Positions 54,122-62,694 of a stretch of DNA of 64,000 bases are shown here, piece by piece. The position numbers and the translations under genes were made by a program. How positions within the stretch are numbered: position 1 is the stretch's first letter; each line of letters begins with the position of its first letter. The DNA comes from Gymnodinialimonas ceratoperidinii (GTDB lineage Bacteria > Pseudomonadota > Alphaproteobacteria > Rhodobacterales > Rhodobacteraceae): assembly GCF_019297855.1 (NCBI RefSeq), contig NZ_CP079194.1:1289501-1353500 (forward strand). Reading direction: 5' to 3'. The notes under the pieces are model-generated. The model did no database searches. It was given only the letters and a program-made list of their open reading frames with translations, and was not told where the DNA came from.

Positions 54122-54235
54122 CTCTTTGCCTTTCTGATCGGCTGCTATTGTCGACACAAATATAGGGCAAGACATCATTTCGAATAATCGAAATTATGTT
54201 GCATTAACTATTGTCAGAAATGTAATAATCTGCAG

Positions 54236-55153
54236 ATGCAGGATCTCAAGCCTATCCGGGTATTTCTGACGGTGGTCGAGCTCAACAGCTTTGCCGCCGC
54301 TGCCCGCAGCCTCGGAATGACACCGGCCTCGGTCACGCGCATCGTGGCCCGGTTGGAAGAAGACCTCGGCCAGCAGCTTCTGGTACGCACTACGCGGCGG
54401 GTCTCCCTGACGACAGCTGGGGCGATGGTCGCCGCGCGCTATCGTCCGGTTGTCGCGGATTTCGACCAGATTACCGAAGAAATTGCCCGGGCAGTTCGTC
54501 CGGACCGCGGACGGCTATCGATCAACGCGCCGATGTCACTTGGCTTGCGGCTGATGCCTTCGTTGGTTGACCGGTTTCGGCTGGCCTATCCGAATATCAC
54601 GTTGGAAGTGCACTTGACCGATGCGCTTGTCGACATCGTCGAGGAGCGCTGCGACCTGGCCGTCCGCATTTCGGGCCCACCAAGCGATAAATCGACCATT
54701 TGGCGCAAGGTCTGCGAAGTCCCGCGTCACCTGGTGGCGGCACCCGAATTGTTCAACCGTGTCCCGCGGCCAAAGTCGCCGGAGGATCTCGATCCAGCAG
54801 TGTGCATGTCCTATTCATCGACGGGAGGGGCCGAAAGCTGGAAGCTCAGCTATGGCGGACGAAACCGAAACGTGCTCGCCGGGGACTCGGTCGTCAGCAA
54901 CAATGGCGACTTTCTGTACGAACTGGCAAAGGCCGGGAATGGCATCGCGCTTCTGCCAGACTTCATCACCAGCGAAGGAATCGCCTCTGGCGAGGTCGAG
55001 GCCATTCTGGCCGATTGGGCTGCTCCCCCTCTTTGGCTGACTCTGTTCTATCCACCTTACGAGGTGCTTCCGCCGCTGGTAGCGACGTTCTCGGATTTCT
55101 TCGAAGCACATCTAAGAGAAGCGACAGGGCTGAACTTTGAAGCAATTACCTGA
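54236..55153 (+). CDS. LysR-family regulator of the mhqO-type operon
   Basis: A 305-residue LysR regulator of the DsdC/CrgA-like group: HTH segment LGMTPASVTRIVARLEEDLGQQL, RTTRRVSLTTAG, and an effector domain with DLAVRISG and NNGDFLYELAKAGNGIALLPDF. It is divergent from mhqO with 114 bp between, so it likely senses a quinone-type inducer. It is the last island gene before tRNA-Leu. Confidence 0.87.
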   Translation: MQDLKPIRVFLTVVELNSFAAAARSLGMTPASVTRIVARLEEDLGQQLLVRTTRRVSLTTAGAMVAARYRPVVADFDQITEEIARAVRPDRGRLSINAPMSLGLRLMPSLVDRFRLAYPNITLEVHLTDALVDIVEERCDLAVRISGPPSDKSTIWRKVCEVPRHLVAAPELFNRVPRPKSPEDLDPAVCMSYSSTGGAESWKLSYGGRNRNVLAGDSVVSNNGDFLYELAKAGNGIALLPDFITSEGIASGEVEAILADWAAPPLWLTLFYPPYEVLPPLVATFSDFFEAHLREATGLNFEAIT

Positions 55154-55273
55154 TTGGCCGGTCCGGTGGCTTTCCAGGGGAACAGGTCATGTGTCGTTCA
55201 TGGACCACATGACACCAGCGTTCGTTCGAGTAATGCCTAAGTTAATGATATTATAAGAAATTTAAGTAATTTT

Positions 55274-55361
55274 TGGTGCGGGCGGCGGGACTCGAACCCG
55301 CACGGGCACAAGGCCCAACAGATTTTAAGTCTGGTATGTCTACCAATTCCATCACGCCCGC
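55274..55361 (-). tRNA. tRNA-Leu (anticodon UAA)
   Basis: On the minus strand GCGGGCG pairs with CGCCCGC, the D-loop GGAATTGGTAGAC and long variable arm are typical of leucine tRNAs, and the anticodon loop CTTAAAA gives UAA. CCA is encoded (55274-55276). The 3' end faces the island and matches 31638-31651. Confidence 0.96.
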
Positions 55362-55524
55362 ATCCGCATAAGCCCTAAAGGGGTGCTGCCGGGATGACAA
55401 TGGAGGAGGGGCCTTCGCCGTCGTGCGCGCCCCGGATTGGGGGTCGGAGCGCGCAGCTTGTGTGACGTAAAGTACACTTACCCGCCAAGCACACAGCGGA
55501 TGCGTCAGCTTTGCCAAGAAATTC

Positions 55525-55539
55525 TTAACGTTTCGTTAA
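55525..55539. promoter_or_regulatory. CtrA-type box (TTAA-N7-TTAA)
   Basis: TTAACGTTTCGTTAA is a perfect TTAA-N7-TTAA match inside a wider palindrome (CTTAACG TTT CGTTAAG). It lies 164 bp upstream of tRNA-Leu and 74 bp past the apt stop, so its target is unclear. The rest of 55154-55612 has no gene besides the tRNA. Confidence 0.45.
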
Positions 55540-55612
55540 GCGCATTCGCAGAAGAGGGCGGTTTTCGTTTTTCGGGTTAGCTCCCTCGTCGGGCGCTTTA
55601 ACAGGTCTGCTG

Positions 55613-56152
55613 TTACAGCCCTTCGTATGAACAGATCGCGTGGACCGGCACACCCATCGCCTCGACCTTGGCGCGACCTCCAAGGTCGGGCAGATCGATC
55701 ACGAAGGCGCAGCCGATGACCTCGGCGCCAAGGCGCTCGATCAGCTTGATGCCGGCCTCTGCGGTGCCGCCGGTGGCGAGAAGATCGTCCACGATCAACA
55801 CCTTGTCGCCCGCCTGCACCGCGTCGTCGTGGATTTCGACGACAGCTTCGCCATATTCCAGCTTGTAGGCCTGTTCGATCGTGGCGGCAGGCAGCTTACC
55901 CTTCTTGCGCACGGGCACGAACCCCTTCGAGAGCTGGTGCGCGACCGCGCCGCCGAGGATGAAACCGCGCGCCTCTAGCCCCGCGACGGCGTCAATCGTC
56001 TCGCCCACGAAGGGCGACAGCAGTTGGTCCACGGCCAGTCGGAAGCCGCGCGGATCCTGGAACAGGGTCGTCACATCGCGAAACAGAATTCCTTCGTGGG
56101 GGAAGTCGGGGATGGTGCGGATATAGTCCTGCACGGTTTTCTGGGCGATCAT
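55613..56152 (-). CDS. apt: adenine phosphoribosyltransferase
   Basis: A 179-residue purine salvage enzyme making AMP from adenine and [15 protein letters not shown] and the PRPP loop [17 protein letters not shown] are the diagnostic motifs. Size is normal for type I APRT. It is followed upstream on the same strand by a DUF2927 gene with 15 bp between, so they may be co-transcribed. Confidence 0.94.
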   Translation of the reverse strand: MIAQKTVQDYIRTIPDFPHEGILFRDVTTLFQDPRGFRLAVDQLLSPFVGETIDAVAGLEARGFILGGAVAHQLSKGFVPVRKKGKLPAATIEQAYKLEYGEAVVEIHDDAVQAGDKVLIVDDLLATGGTAEAGIKLIERLGAEVIGCAFVIDLPDLGGRAKVEAMGVPVHAICSYEGL

Positions 56153-56167
56153 GGGCAGGCTCCGGGG

Positions 56168-56875
56168 TTAATTGTCGTCAGGCTCTGGCACGCCGGGGCG
56201 GGGATAGTGACGGCGCAGCGCGCTCGCGTCCTGTCCCCGCAGGCGGGTCATGGAATTGCCGTTCTCGGCGAAAATGGAAAGCTCGTAGGCGGGCGAGGCC
56301 ACGTCGGTCACGAGACCCAGGGATTGCACCAGTTCCTCCAGCACGACCGAGGCGATCTCGCGCCGCCGGATGTCCTGGCTGATGGCGATGGTGGCCGCGA
56401 TGATCTCGCTGCCGCGCGAGCGGATCGCCACCCGCCCGATGGCGATGGAGGAGCCGTCGAGCTCTTCGACCCCGGTGTCGCTGATGGTGCCGCCCTGGGG
56501 CGTGTCGACAAGATAGAAGGGGATGTCGATGTCGCCCTCGTAGACCCGCTCGAGATAGAGATGAGCGCCCGCGCCGTTGATCTCGGCTATGGCCGCGTCA
56601 ATCGCGGCATCGACGATATCGAAACGGTAATCGCGAAAGCTCTCGGCGGTGTCGGCGATGCCCACGCGCAGGGCGAGGCGACGGTCTTCCGGCCAATAGA
56701 TCAGCGGTTTGTTGCATTCCCCACCCGGCGGCGCGGCGCAGGCGACGAGGCGGTAGAAGGCCTGGTCCGAGATTGCATCGGGAACGGCAATGAACTCCTG
56801 CGCCAGGGCCGGGCGCGGGATCGGAAGGGTGATCAGCAGGAGACAAAGCAAAGCGCGCCACATGGCGGATGTCAT
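56168..56875 (-). CDS. exported DUF2927-family protein
   Basis: A 235-residue protein. A signal peptide (WRALLCLLLITLPIP...ALAQ) starts from ATG 56875; the frame runs 41 codons further up without sense. The mature part matches DUF2927 (VGIADTAESFRDYRFDIVDAAI; SVVLEELVQSLGLVTD). This family resembles a zincin-like fold, but the HExxH motif is absent here (LEELVQSLG instead), so it is probably not an active protease. Function unknown. Confidence 0.72.
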   Translation of the reverse strand: MTSAMWRALLCLLLITLPIPRPALAQEFIAVPDAISDQAFYRLVACAAPPGGECNKPLIYWPEDRRLALRVGIADTAESFRDYRFDIVDAAIDAAIAEINGAGAHLYLERVYEGDIDIPFYLVDTPQGGTISDTGVEELDGSSIAIGRVAIRSRGSEIIAATIAISQDIRRREIASVVLEELVQSLGLVTDVASPAYELSIFAENGNSMTRLRGQDASALRRHYPRPGVPEPDDN

Positions 56876-56972
56876 GGCAATACCGGGGCACCGGATCAAG
56901 CGCGCGATGTGCTTTGCGCCGGACCTGTTGCGCGGGCGCATAAGTTTCGTGCAAGCGGCGGGTGGTAGAGGG

Positions 56973-57449
56973 TTAGGCGGTCCAACGGGTGACGTCACCG
57001 CGCACCCCTGACCAGTCGCCCAGTCCCAATACGCGGGCGGGGTTCGTCGGCGGCGGCATTGTCACGTCGGTCAAAAGGCGAAACCCGAACCGCTGGTAAT
57101 AGGGCGCGTCTCCGACCAGAAGGATGCGCTGCCAGCCGCTCCCCTTTGCGGCGTCGAGGCTGGCGTTCATCAAAAGGCCACCCAGACCCTCGCCCTGACG
57201 GGTCGGGTGGACGGCGATGGGGCCGAGCAGCAGGGCTTCGGCAGCCCCCACGCGCACCGGCCAGAACCGCACGGCCCCCGCCACGATGTCGAGATCGTCG
57301 CGCGCCACGAGGCAGAGGTCCGCCACGGGGGGCACGTCGTCGCGCAGGCGGTAGCTGCTCAAGGCCTCGCGGCCCGGGGCAAAGCAGGTGTCGTAAAGCG
57401 CCTCGATCTCGGCCCGGTCCTCGGGGGTTTCTTGGGAAAGCCTGTACAT
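56973..57449 (-). CDS. GNAT-family N-acetyltransferase (YhbS-like)
   Basis: A 158-residue GNAT. LLLGPIAVHPTRQGEGLGGLLMNASLDAAK contains the acetyl-CoA loop (R/Q-x-x-G-x-G), and VGDAPYYQRFGFRLL is the YhbS-type end. The acceptor is unknown. It is divergent from the flavin reductase-like gene (92 bp). Confidence 0.85.
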   Translation of the reverse strand: MYRLSQETPEDRAEIEALYDTCFAPGREALSSYRLRDDVPPVADLCLVARDDLDIVAGAVRFWPVRVGAAEALLLGPIAVHPTRQGEGLGGLLMNASLDAAKGSGWQRILLVGDAPYYQRFGFRLLTDVTMPPPTNPARVLGLGDWSGVRGDVTRWTA

Positions 57450-57541
57450 GCGCGGGCCCGGTATTAGCTGCTACCTCTGGCCTCCCGCGTAGCACGGGGC
57501 TAGGTCTTTGCCAAACCACTACAATTCGAGAGAGCCCGCTG

Positions 57542-58150
57542 ATGTTTTATCGCCCCGAGGATGGCCACGGCCTGCCGCACAACCCCTTCAACGCCATCGT
57601 GACGCCGCGCCCGATCGGCTGGATCTCGACCCGCGGCGCGGATGGCGGCGAGAACCTCGCGCCCTATTCCTTCTTCAACGCCGTGGCCTATGAGCCGCCA
57701 CAAGTGATGTTCGCCTCCACCTCTGCCAAGGAGGATCGGGGCGATACGAAGGACAGCGTGGCGAATATTCGCGAGACCGGCGTCTTCTGCGTCAACGTGG
57801 TGGAATACGCCGCGCGGGACGCGATGAACGAAACGTCAGGGCCATGGCCGGCGGAAGAAGATGAATTCACCCGCGCCGGGATCGCGCGGGCGGAATGCGC
57901 GGAGATCGCCTGCTCCCGGGTGGCCGAGGCGCCGGCAAATCTCGAATGCCGGATGACCCAGATCGTGAAGCTGGAAGGCGCCCACAACTTCGTGGTTTTC
58001 GGCGAGGTGGTGGGGGTGCATCTGCGCGAGGATTGCCTGGTGGAGGGGATTTTCGACGTGACCCGCTTCAACCCGCTCTCACGAATGGGGTACCGGGATT
58101 ACACCGTGGTGCGGGAGGTGTTCTCCCTGAAGCGGCCCGGGGAGAAGTGA
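57542..58150 (+). CDS. flavin reductase-like FMN-binding protein
   Basis: A 202-residue protein of the flavin reductase-like family: NAIVTPRPIGWISTRG and NLAPYSFFNAVAYEPPQVMFAST are the FMN-binding segments, and NPLSRMGYRDYTVV the end. This group includes flavin reductases and FMN-dependent oxidoreductases of unknown substrates. The ATG at 57542 is used because family similarity starts there; the open frame runs far upstream over the opposite-strand GNAT gene. Confidence 0.82.
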   Translation: MFYRPEDGHGLPHNPFNAIVTPRPIGWISTRGADGGENLAPYSFFNAVAYEPPQVMFASTSAKEDRGDTKDSVANIRETGVFCVNVVEYAARDAMNETSGPWPAEEDEFTRAGIARAECAEIACSRVAEAPANLECRMTQIVKLEGAHNFVVFGEVVGVHLREDCLVEGIFDVTRFNPLSRMGYRDYTVVREVFSLKRPGEK

Positions 58151-58355
58151 GCGACCTTGGGCGGGCGATCCGGGGCTGATCGGCCCTCCGGGGGGAGTTG
58201 TATTGGCCAAGATGAAGGGCGGAGCGAGGGGCTGCTTGGCGGAAGGTGGCGGTTTGGGTTCTTGGCGAGGCGTATCTTGGGGTGAGGGATCTTGCCGGTC
58301 TTCGGGGCGTGTCGTTCGGGAATGCGTGTCGTCGGATATGCTGCTGGGAAATAGT

Positions 58356-58388
58356 CAGCCCCACCCGCCGGAACAGCGGATGGGGCTG
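58356..58388. other. stem-loop between flavin reductase-like and PRC-barrel genes
   Basis: CAGCCCCA and TGGGGCTG can pair, with an inner CGC/GCG helix. It lies between two converging genes and has no T-tract. Possibly a weak terminator. Confidence 0.4.
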
Positions 58389-58416
58389 GATTATGTAATA
58401 CCGTTAGGCGTCGTGA

Positions 58417-59616
58417 TTATTCGATCACGTGGTCGTCATCGAGGGCTTCGAGCGCGCTTTCGTCGATCTCGGGCATCTCGTTGAGCTGACGCTCGGTGTA
58501 GCCGTTGAGGACGAGCGAGTTGTTCTCACCCACGGAGAAGGCGTCAAGCGGGACGGCGACGGTGTGTTCGCCAAGGCCCAGGAAACCGCCAAGACCGATG
58601 ACCGCGGCGTAGGTGGTGCCGTCGGTGATGACGTAGTCGATTTCGCCCACGTCGTTGTTGCGGCCGCCGTAGACTTCCATGCCGATCAGGTCACCGACCC
58701 GGACACCGCGGAGTTGGCCGTCGTTGGCCATCCGGGCTTCTTCAGCCATGCGCTCGGCTTCCATTTCGGCTTCGTCGGTGTCGACGTCAACGTCCATGTC
58801 GGCGTCTGCGTCCATGTCAGCGTCTGCGTCCATGTCGGCGTCTGCGTCCATGTCGGCGTCTGCGTCCATATCGGCGTCTGCGTCCATCGCGGCGGCGTCA
58901 GTTTCCTCGCCTTCGATTACGTTCACTTCGGCTTCGCCCTGGGCCACGTTGACCTCGGCTTCCTCGGCAGGAACCACGTCGATCTGTGGATCGGCTTCGT
59001 CGATGGTCACGTTGGCTTCACCGGACTGCTCGATCTGGACGTCGGCCTCGGCCTGCGAAATCTCGACGCTGGCTTCTTCGGCTTCCTGGACGCGGATCTC
59101 GGGCTCGGCGCTGGTGACGTTCACCTGCGGCTCGGCCTCTTCGATCATGATCCGCGGCTCGGGGCGGATGAAGCGCACGACGGGCTCGGGCTGGGCCACG
59201 TCCACGCGGGGCTCACCGGTGGCGACGTCAACCTCGGGCTCGGGGATACGTACGGTCACGATCGGCTCGGGGATGCGGACGGTGACGATGGGCTGCGCCT
59301 GCTCGATCGTGATGATCGGCGCCTGCTGCTCCACGTTCACGTTGGGCTGGGCCACGGTGACGGTAATTTCCGGCTGCGGCTGCTCGACGGTCACCTCGGG
59401 GGTGCGCTGGTCCACGGTGACGGTGGGATCGGGAACGTCTACGTCGACGGTGGCTTCGCCCTGCTCGACGACCAGCTGGCCTCCGGCGGCGGCGTCACCA
59501 ACGACGATCGGGTTGCCTTCAGCGTCCACTTCAGCCTCGGTCTGGGCCGTGACGGGGAGGGCCAGGGCAAGGACGGCGGCGCTGCTCATCAGCATGGCTT
59601 TGATGGGGTTATTCAT
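58417..59616 (-). CDS. exported repetitive PRC-barrel protein
   Basis: A 399-residue protein. A signal peptide (about 1-24) precedes about 200 residues of regular short repeats of the type V-x-V-x-x-P-x-P-x-V-T-V (for example TVTVRIPEPIVTVRIPEPEV), which could form beta strands. An acidic run follows with five D-A-D-A-D-M-type units (about 245-275). The C-terminal PRC-barrel (about 300-385; LRGVRVGDLIGMEVYGGRNNDVG) usually binds a partner or small molecule at a membrane or envelope. The extracellular repeats look like a spacer. It is transcribed alone; the gene upstream (sulP) reads in the same direction 310 bp away. Confidence 0.75.
   Translation of the reverse strand: MNNPIKAMLMSSAAVLALALPVTAQTEAEVDAEGNPIVVGDAAAGGQLVVEQGEATVDVDVPDPTVTVDQRTPEVTVEQPQPEITVTVAQPNVNVEQQAPIITIEQAQPIVTVRIPEPIVTVRIPEPEVDVATGEPRVDVAQPEPVVRFIRPEPRIMIEEAEPQVNVTSAEPEIRVQEAEEASVEISQAEADVQIEQSGEANVTIDEADPQIDVVPAEEAEVNVAQGEAEVNVIEGEETDAAAMDADADMDADADMDADADMDADADMDADADMDVDVDTDEAEMEAERMAEEARMANDGQLRGVRVGDLIGMEVYGGRNNDVGEIDYVITDGTTYAAVIGLGGFLGLGEHTVAVPLDAFSVGENNSLVLNGYTERQLNEMPEIDESALEALDDDHVIE
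58795..58884 (-). repeat. five 18-bp tandem repeats
   Basis: Five near-identical 18-base units (catgtcggcgtctgcgtc, each with at most one change) encode M-D-A-D-A-D on the minus strand inside the PRC-barrel protein gene. The near identity at DNA level shows recent expansion and slippage potential. Confidence 0.95.
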
Positions 59617-59880
59617 ATTACGTTTCCTTTTTTATGCGACGTTGAATGCGGTGCGTTCGGCGCAGGTATGCATGTCAAGGAAACGTGAACGGGCGGTGCT
59701 TGTTCCCACAATTTTTCACATTTTCGGCAATTGGAATTGCGGGTGAATTGGGGGCCTCTGCGTCAACAAACGAGGGCTCCGGAAGTTCCGGATTCAATTC
59801 TCGGGGACGCAGGTAAGTAGCGGGAAGCTGGCGGAGCTGCGCGCGGGCGTGAAGGCCGGCTCAGTGATGTTCCGGGGGAG
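59617..59880. other. intergenic region before the sulP terminator
   Basis: Upstream of the PRC-barrel gene; it holds its promoter region. Apparent plus-strand open frames here lack start signals. Nothing else recognised. Confidence 0.45.
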
Positions 59881-59906
59881 GGACGACCCCGCAGCGGGGG
59901 TCGTCC
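59881..59906 (-). terminator. terminator hairpin after sulP
   Basis: GGACGACCCC and GGGGTCGTCC form a 10-bp stem, 21 bp past the sulP stop on the minus strand. No clear T-tract, but the stem is strong. Confidence 0.55.
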
Positions 59907-59926
59907 GAGAGGTGCGGCGGGCGGGC

Positions 59927-61549
59927 CTAGTGGTCGCCCAGAATGCCTGTGCGAACGGAGTAATCGGTGGCGACCTCGTAATCAGGGTCGTCGTCGCTGT
60001 CGATCACAAGGTGGCCGGCTTTCTGCAGCAAGGCGTGGCAATCGCGGGTCAGGTGGCGCAGTTCGATCTTCTTGCCAGCGGCCTCGTATTGCGCGGCAAC
60101 TTTCTCGATGGCCTGCAGGGCGGACTGGTCGGCAACGCGGCTTTCGGCGAAATCGACGACGACGAGGGAGGGGTCGTTTTCGGGATCGAAGAGTTCGTTG
60201 AAGCCGGCGGCGGAGCCGAAGAAGAGCGGGCCCTTCACCTGGTAGACGCGGGCGCCCTCCGGGGTCTCGTAGGTCGTGGCGTAGATGCGGGTCGCGTTCT
60301 GCCAAGCATAGGCCAGCGCCGAGACGATGACGCCCACAACGACGGCGGTTGCGAGGTCGGTGGCCACGGTCACGACGGTCACCAGCACGATGACGAAGGC
60401 ATCGGTCAGCGGCACCTTGAAGAGGATCTTGAGCGAGTTCCACGCGAAGGTGCCGATCACCACCATGAACATCACGCCCACGAGGGCGGCCAGCGGGATC
60501 TGCTCGATCAGGCTGGAGCCGAAGAGGATGAAGGACAGCAGGAACAGCGCCGCCGCGGTGCCGGCAATGCGGGTGCGCGCGCCGGACTTCACGTTGATCA
60601 TCGACTGGCCGATCATCGCGCAGCCGCCCATGCCGCCGAAGAAACCGGTGACGGTGTTGGCCACGCCTTGGGCCACGCATTCCTGGCTGGCGCCGCCTTT
60701 TTGGCCGGTGATCTCGCCCACGAGGTTGAGGGTCAGCAGGCTCTCGATCAGGCCGATGGCCGAGAGGATCAGCGCGTAGGGGAGGATGATCTGGAACGTT
60801 TCCCACGTGAGCGGGACCGCAGGGATGTGGAAGGCGGGCAGGCCGCCCTCGATGGAGGCCAGATCGCCCACGCGCGGCACCTCGATGCCGAAGATCAGCA
60901 CGATGCCGGCCGTGATCGCGATGCCCGCAAGCGGCGCTGGGATCGCGCTGGTCAGCTTCGGCAGCGCCCAGATGATCGCCATGGTGAGCACGACAAGCGC
61001 GAGCATGGTGATCAACTCGGCGCCTTGCAGCCATTCGCCGCTGGCCATGCCGTGGCCCGAGGCCTCGGCCGAGCCCGGCACCTGGAATTGCCCCAGCTGC
61101 GCGAGGAAAATCACGATGGCAAGGCCGTTGACGAAGCCCAGCATCACCGGATGCGGCACGAGGCGGATGAACTTGCCCCAGCGCAGCACGCCGACGCCGA
61201 TCTGGATCAGGCCCATCAGGACCACGGTGGCGAGCAGGTATTCCAGCCCATGCACCGCCACGAGGCTCACCATGACAACGGCGAGCGCCCCGGTGGCGCC
61301 CGAGATCATGCCGGGCCGACCGCCGATCAGCGCGGTGATCAACCCCACGATGAAGGCAGCGTAGAGGCCCACCAGCGGGTGCACCCCGGCCACGAAGGCG
61401 AAGGCGACTGCTTCGGGCACCAGAGCCAGCGCGACGGTGAGGCCGGCGAGGATCTCGATCCGCAGGCGCGCGGGGCCCCAGCCGTGGCCCATGTTGGACA
61501 ATTCGGGAGTGAGACGACTTTTGGCGGCAGCCGGAAGGATGCGGGGCAT
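59927..61549 (-). CDS. SulP-family inorganic anion transporter with STAS domain
   Basis: A 540-residue SLC26/SulP transporter: about 12-14 membrane helices, with the family signature GLTVALALVPEAVAFAF-VAG... near the N-terminus and GFFGGMGGCAMIGQSMINV in the middle. A cytoplasmic STAS domain follows (about 425-540; VYQVKGPLFFGSA, VVVDFAESRVADQSAL). The family carries sulfate, bicarbonate or other anions, mostly with sodium or protons. The structured RNA leader and the neighbouring mtnP fit a sulfur role, but bicarbonate cannot be excluded. AAGAGG lies six bases before the ATG. Confidence 0.88.
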   Translation of the reverse strand: MPRILPAAAKSRLTPELSNMGHGWGPARLRIEILAGLTVALALVPEAVAFAFVAGVHPLVGLYAAFIVGLITALIGGRPGMISGATGALAVVMVSLVAVHGLEYLLATVVLMGLIQIGVGVLRWGKFIRLVPHPVMLGFVNGLAIVIFLAQLGQFQVPGSAEASGHGMASGEWLQGAELITMLALVVLTMAIIWALPKLTSAIPAPLAGIAITAGIVLIFGIEVPRVGDLASIEGGLPAFHIPAVPLTWETFQIILPYALILSAIGLIESLLTLNLVGEITGQKGGASQECVAQGVANTVTGFFGGMGGCAMIGQSMINVKSGARTRIAGTAAALFLLSFILFGSSLIEQIPLAALVGVMFMVVIGTFAWNSLKILFKVPLTDAFVIVLVTVVTVATDLATAVVVGVIVSALAYAWQNATRIYATTYETPEGARVYQVKGPLFFGSAAGFNELFDPENDPSLVVVDFAESRVADQSALQAIEKVAAQYEAAGKKIELRHLTRDCHALLQKAGHLVIDSDDDPDYEVATDYSVRTGILGDH

Positions 61550-61576
61550 GGGTACCTCTTGGCGGATCGGATGGGA

Positions 61577-61645
61577 GGCCGGCGGCCCAAGGGGCTACGG
61601 CGTGCTGCCGCTCCCCTACGCCCGCAGGCCCGGTAAGTCACGGGC
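61577..61645 (-). ncRNA. structured leader RNA of sulP (sul1-like candidate)
   Basis: On the minus strand, reading 5' to 3': hairpin GCCCG-GTGACTTAC... (61645-61628); a second hairpin pairing CTGCGGGCGT with ACGCCGTAG (61627-61618 with 61603-61595). The second loop's AGGGG (61617-61613) can pair with CCCCT just after the stem (61594-61590), a pseudoknot; a third GGCC/GGCC hairpin lies at 61577-61588. It ends about 28 bp before the sulP start. It may be the sul1 motif reported upstream of alphaproteobacterial sulfate transporters, but that is from memory and unproven. Confidence 0.5.
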
Positions 61646-61767
61646 TAGTTGCACTGTTGCGGCAAGGGGCGTTGCGAAAACCCCACGGGGCGGGGGCGGT
61701 CGCAGCGCTGCGTTGCAACCGGGCGGGTGGGGTGCGACGCTGCGATGGCGGCAAGAAGGAGCAGCGC

Positions 61768-62634
61768 ATGGACCGGCATTTGGCGATCATCGGCGGATCG
61801 GGGCTGTACCAGATCGATGGGATGGAGGAGGCCGCGTGGCGCTCTGTCGAGAGCCCCTTTGGTACGCCCTCCGACGAAATCCTGACCGGACGGCTGGGGG
61901 CGGTGCGGCTGTCGTTCCTGCCGCGCCATGGGCGCGGGCATGTGCATAGCCCGACCGACGTGCCCTACCGCGCCAACATCGACGCGCTCAAAAGGATCGG
62001 GGTGACGGATGTCGTCTCGGTCTCGGCCTGCGGCTCGTTTCGCGAGGAGATGGCACCGGGCGATTTCGTCATCGTGGATCCATTCATCGACCGGACCTTT
62101 GCGCGGGAGAAGAGCTTCTTCGGCTCGGGCTGCGTCGCCCATGTCTCACTGGCGGAGCCTGTCTGTCCGGAGTTGTCCACCACGGCGCGCGCGGCGGCGG
62201 AAGCGGCGGGCGTGCGGGTCCATGACTGCGGCACCTACCTCGCGATGGAAGGACCGCAGTTCTCGACGCTGGCCGAGAGCCGGATGTACCGGGCGTGGGG
62301 CTGCGACGTAATCGGGATGACCAACATGCCCGAGGCCAAACTCGCGCGGGAAGCCGAGCTTTGCTATGCCTCGGTCGCGATGATCACCGACTATGACAGC
62401 TGGCATCCCGAGCACGGGGCGGTGGAGATCACGCAGATCATCGAGACCTTGAAAGGCAATGCGGAAGCCGCGCGCAGCATGGTCACGGGGATTGCGCGGG
62501 CGCTGTCGGAGAAGCCCTCCTGCGAGGCAGGATGCGACCGGGCGCTGGAGCACGCGGTGATGACAGCGCCAGAGAAGCGAGACCCACAGGTCGCGGCAAA
62601 GCTGGACGCGGTCGCGGGGCGGGTGTTGCAATAA
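61768..62634 (+). CDS. mtnP: S-methyl-5'-thioadenosine phosphorylase
   Basis: A 288-residue nucleoside phosphorylase of the PNP/MTAP class. It splits methylthioadenosine to adenine and 5-methylthioribose 1-phosphate in methionine salvage. IIGGSGLY (phosphate loop), LPRHGRGHVHSPTDVPYRANI, and GTYLAMEGPQFSTLAESRMYR are the family segments. AAGGAG precedes ATG 61768; the frame is open 37 codons above without family sequence. It stands divergent from sulP; adenine released here could be reused by the apt enzyme in the window. Confidence 0.9.
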   Translation: MDRHLAIIGGSGLYQIDGMEEAAWRSVESPFGTPSDEILTGRLGAVRLSFLPRHGRGHVHSPTDVPYRANIDALKRIGVTDVVSVSACGSFREEMAPGDFVIVDPFIDRTFAREKSFFGSGCVAHVSLAEPVCPELSTTARAAAEAAGVRVHDCGTYLAMEGPQFSTLAESRMYRAWGCDVIGMTNMPEAKLAREAELCYASVAMITDYDSWHPEHGAVEITQIIETLKGNAEAARSMVTGIARALSEKPSCEAGCDRALEHAVMTAPEKRDPQVAAKLDAVAGRVLQ

Positions 62635-62694
62635 TCGTTGACAGGGGCGGCGCGCTGGGGATGGCTCGGCGTGGCGCACCTTCGGAGGATCACG

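Larger units (their letters stand above)
31638..55287. mobile_element. tRNA-Leu-integrated accessory island, 23.6 kb
   Basis: The right end is the 3' end of tRNA-Leu(UAA), and the left end is a 14-bp direct copy of it. Inside the left end is an integrase N-terminal fragment broken by an IS3-family remnant. The contents are accessory: haloacid dehalogenase, quinone reductase-GST-DsbA operon with a gene stump, a SnoaL-rich catabolic cluster with its own transporter and regulators, and an Mhq-type quinone-stress set. Outside both ends lie ordinary core genes. The island can no longer move by its own integrase because that gene is broken. Confidence 0.7.

Noticed and set aside
31638..55287. Prophage
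   Set aside because: Apart from the integrase fragment there are no capsid, tail, terminase or lysis genes.
58795..58884. Possible CRISPR or regulatory repeat array
   Set aside because: 18-bp units without spacers inside a coding frame.
58429..59688. Plus-strand frame with H-V-G-V-C-V-H-type repeats
   Set aside because: Antisense reading of the PRC-barrel protein gene; no ribosome-binding site and no family.
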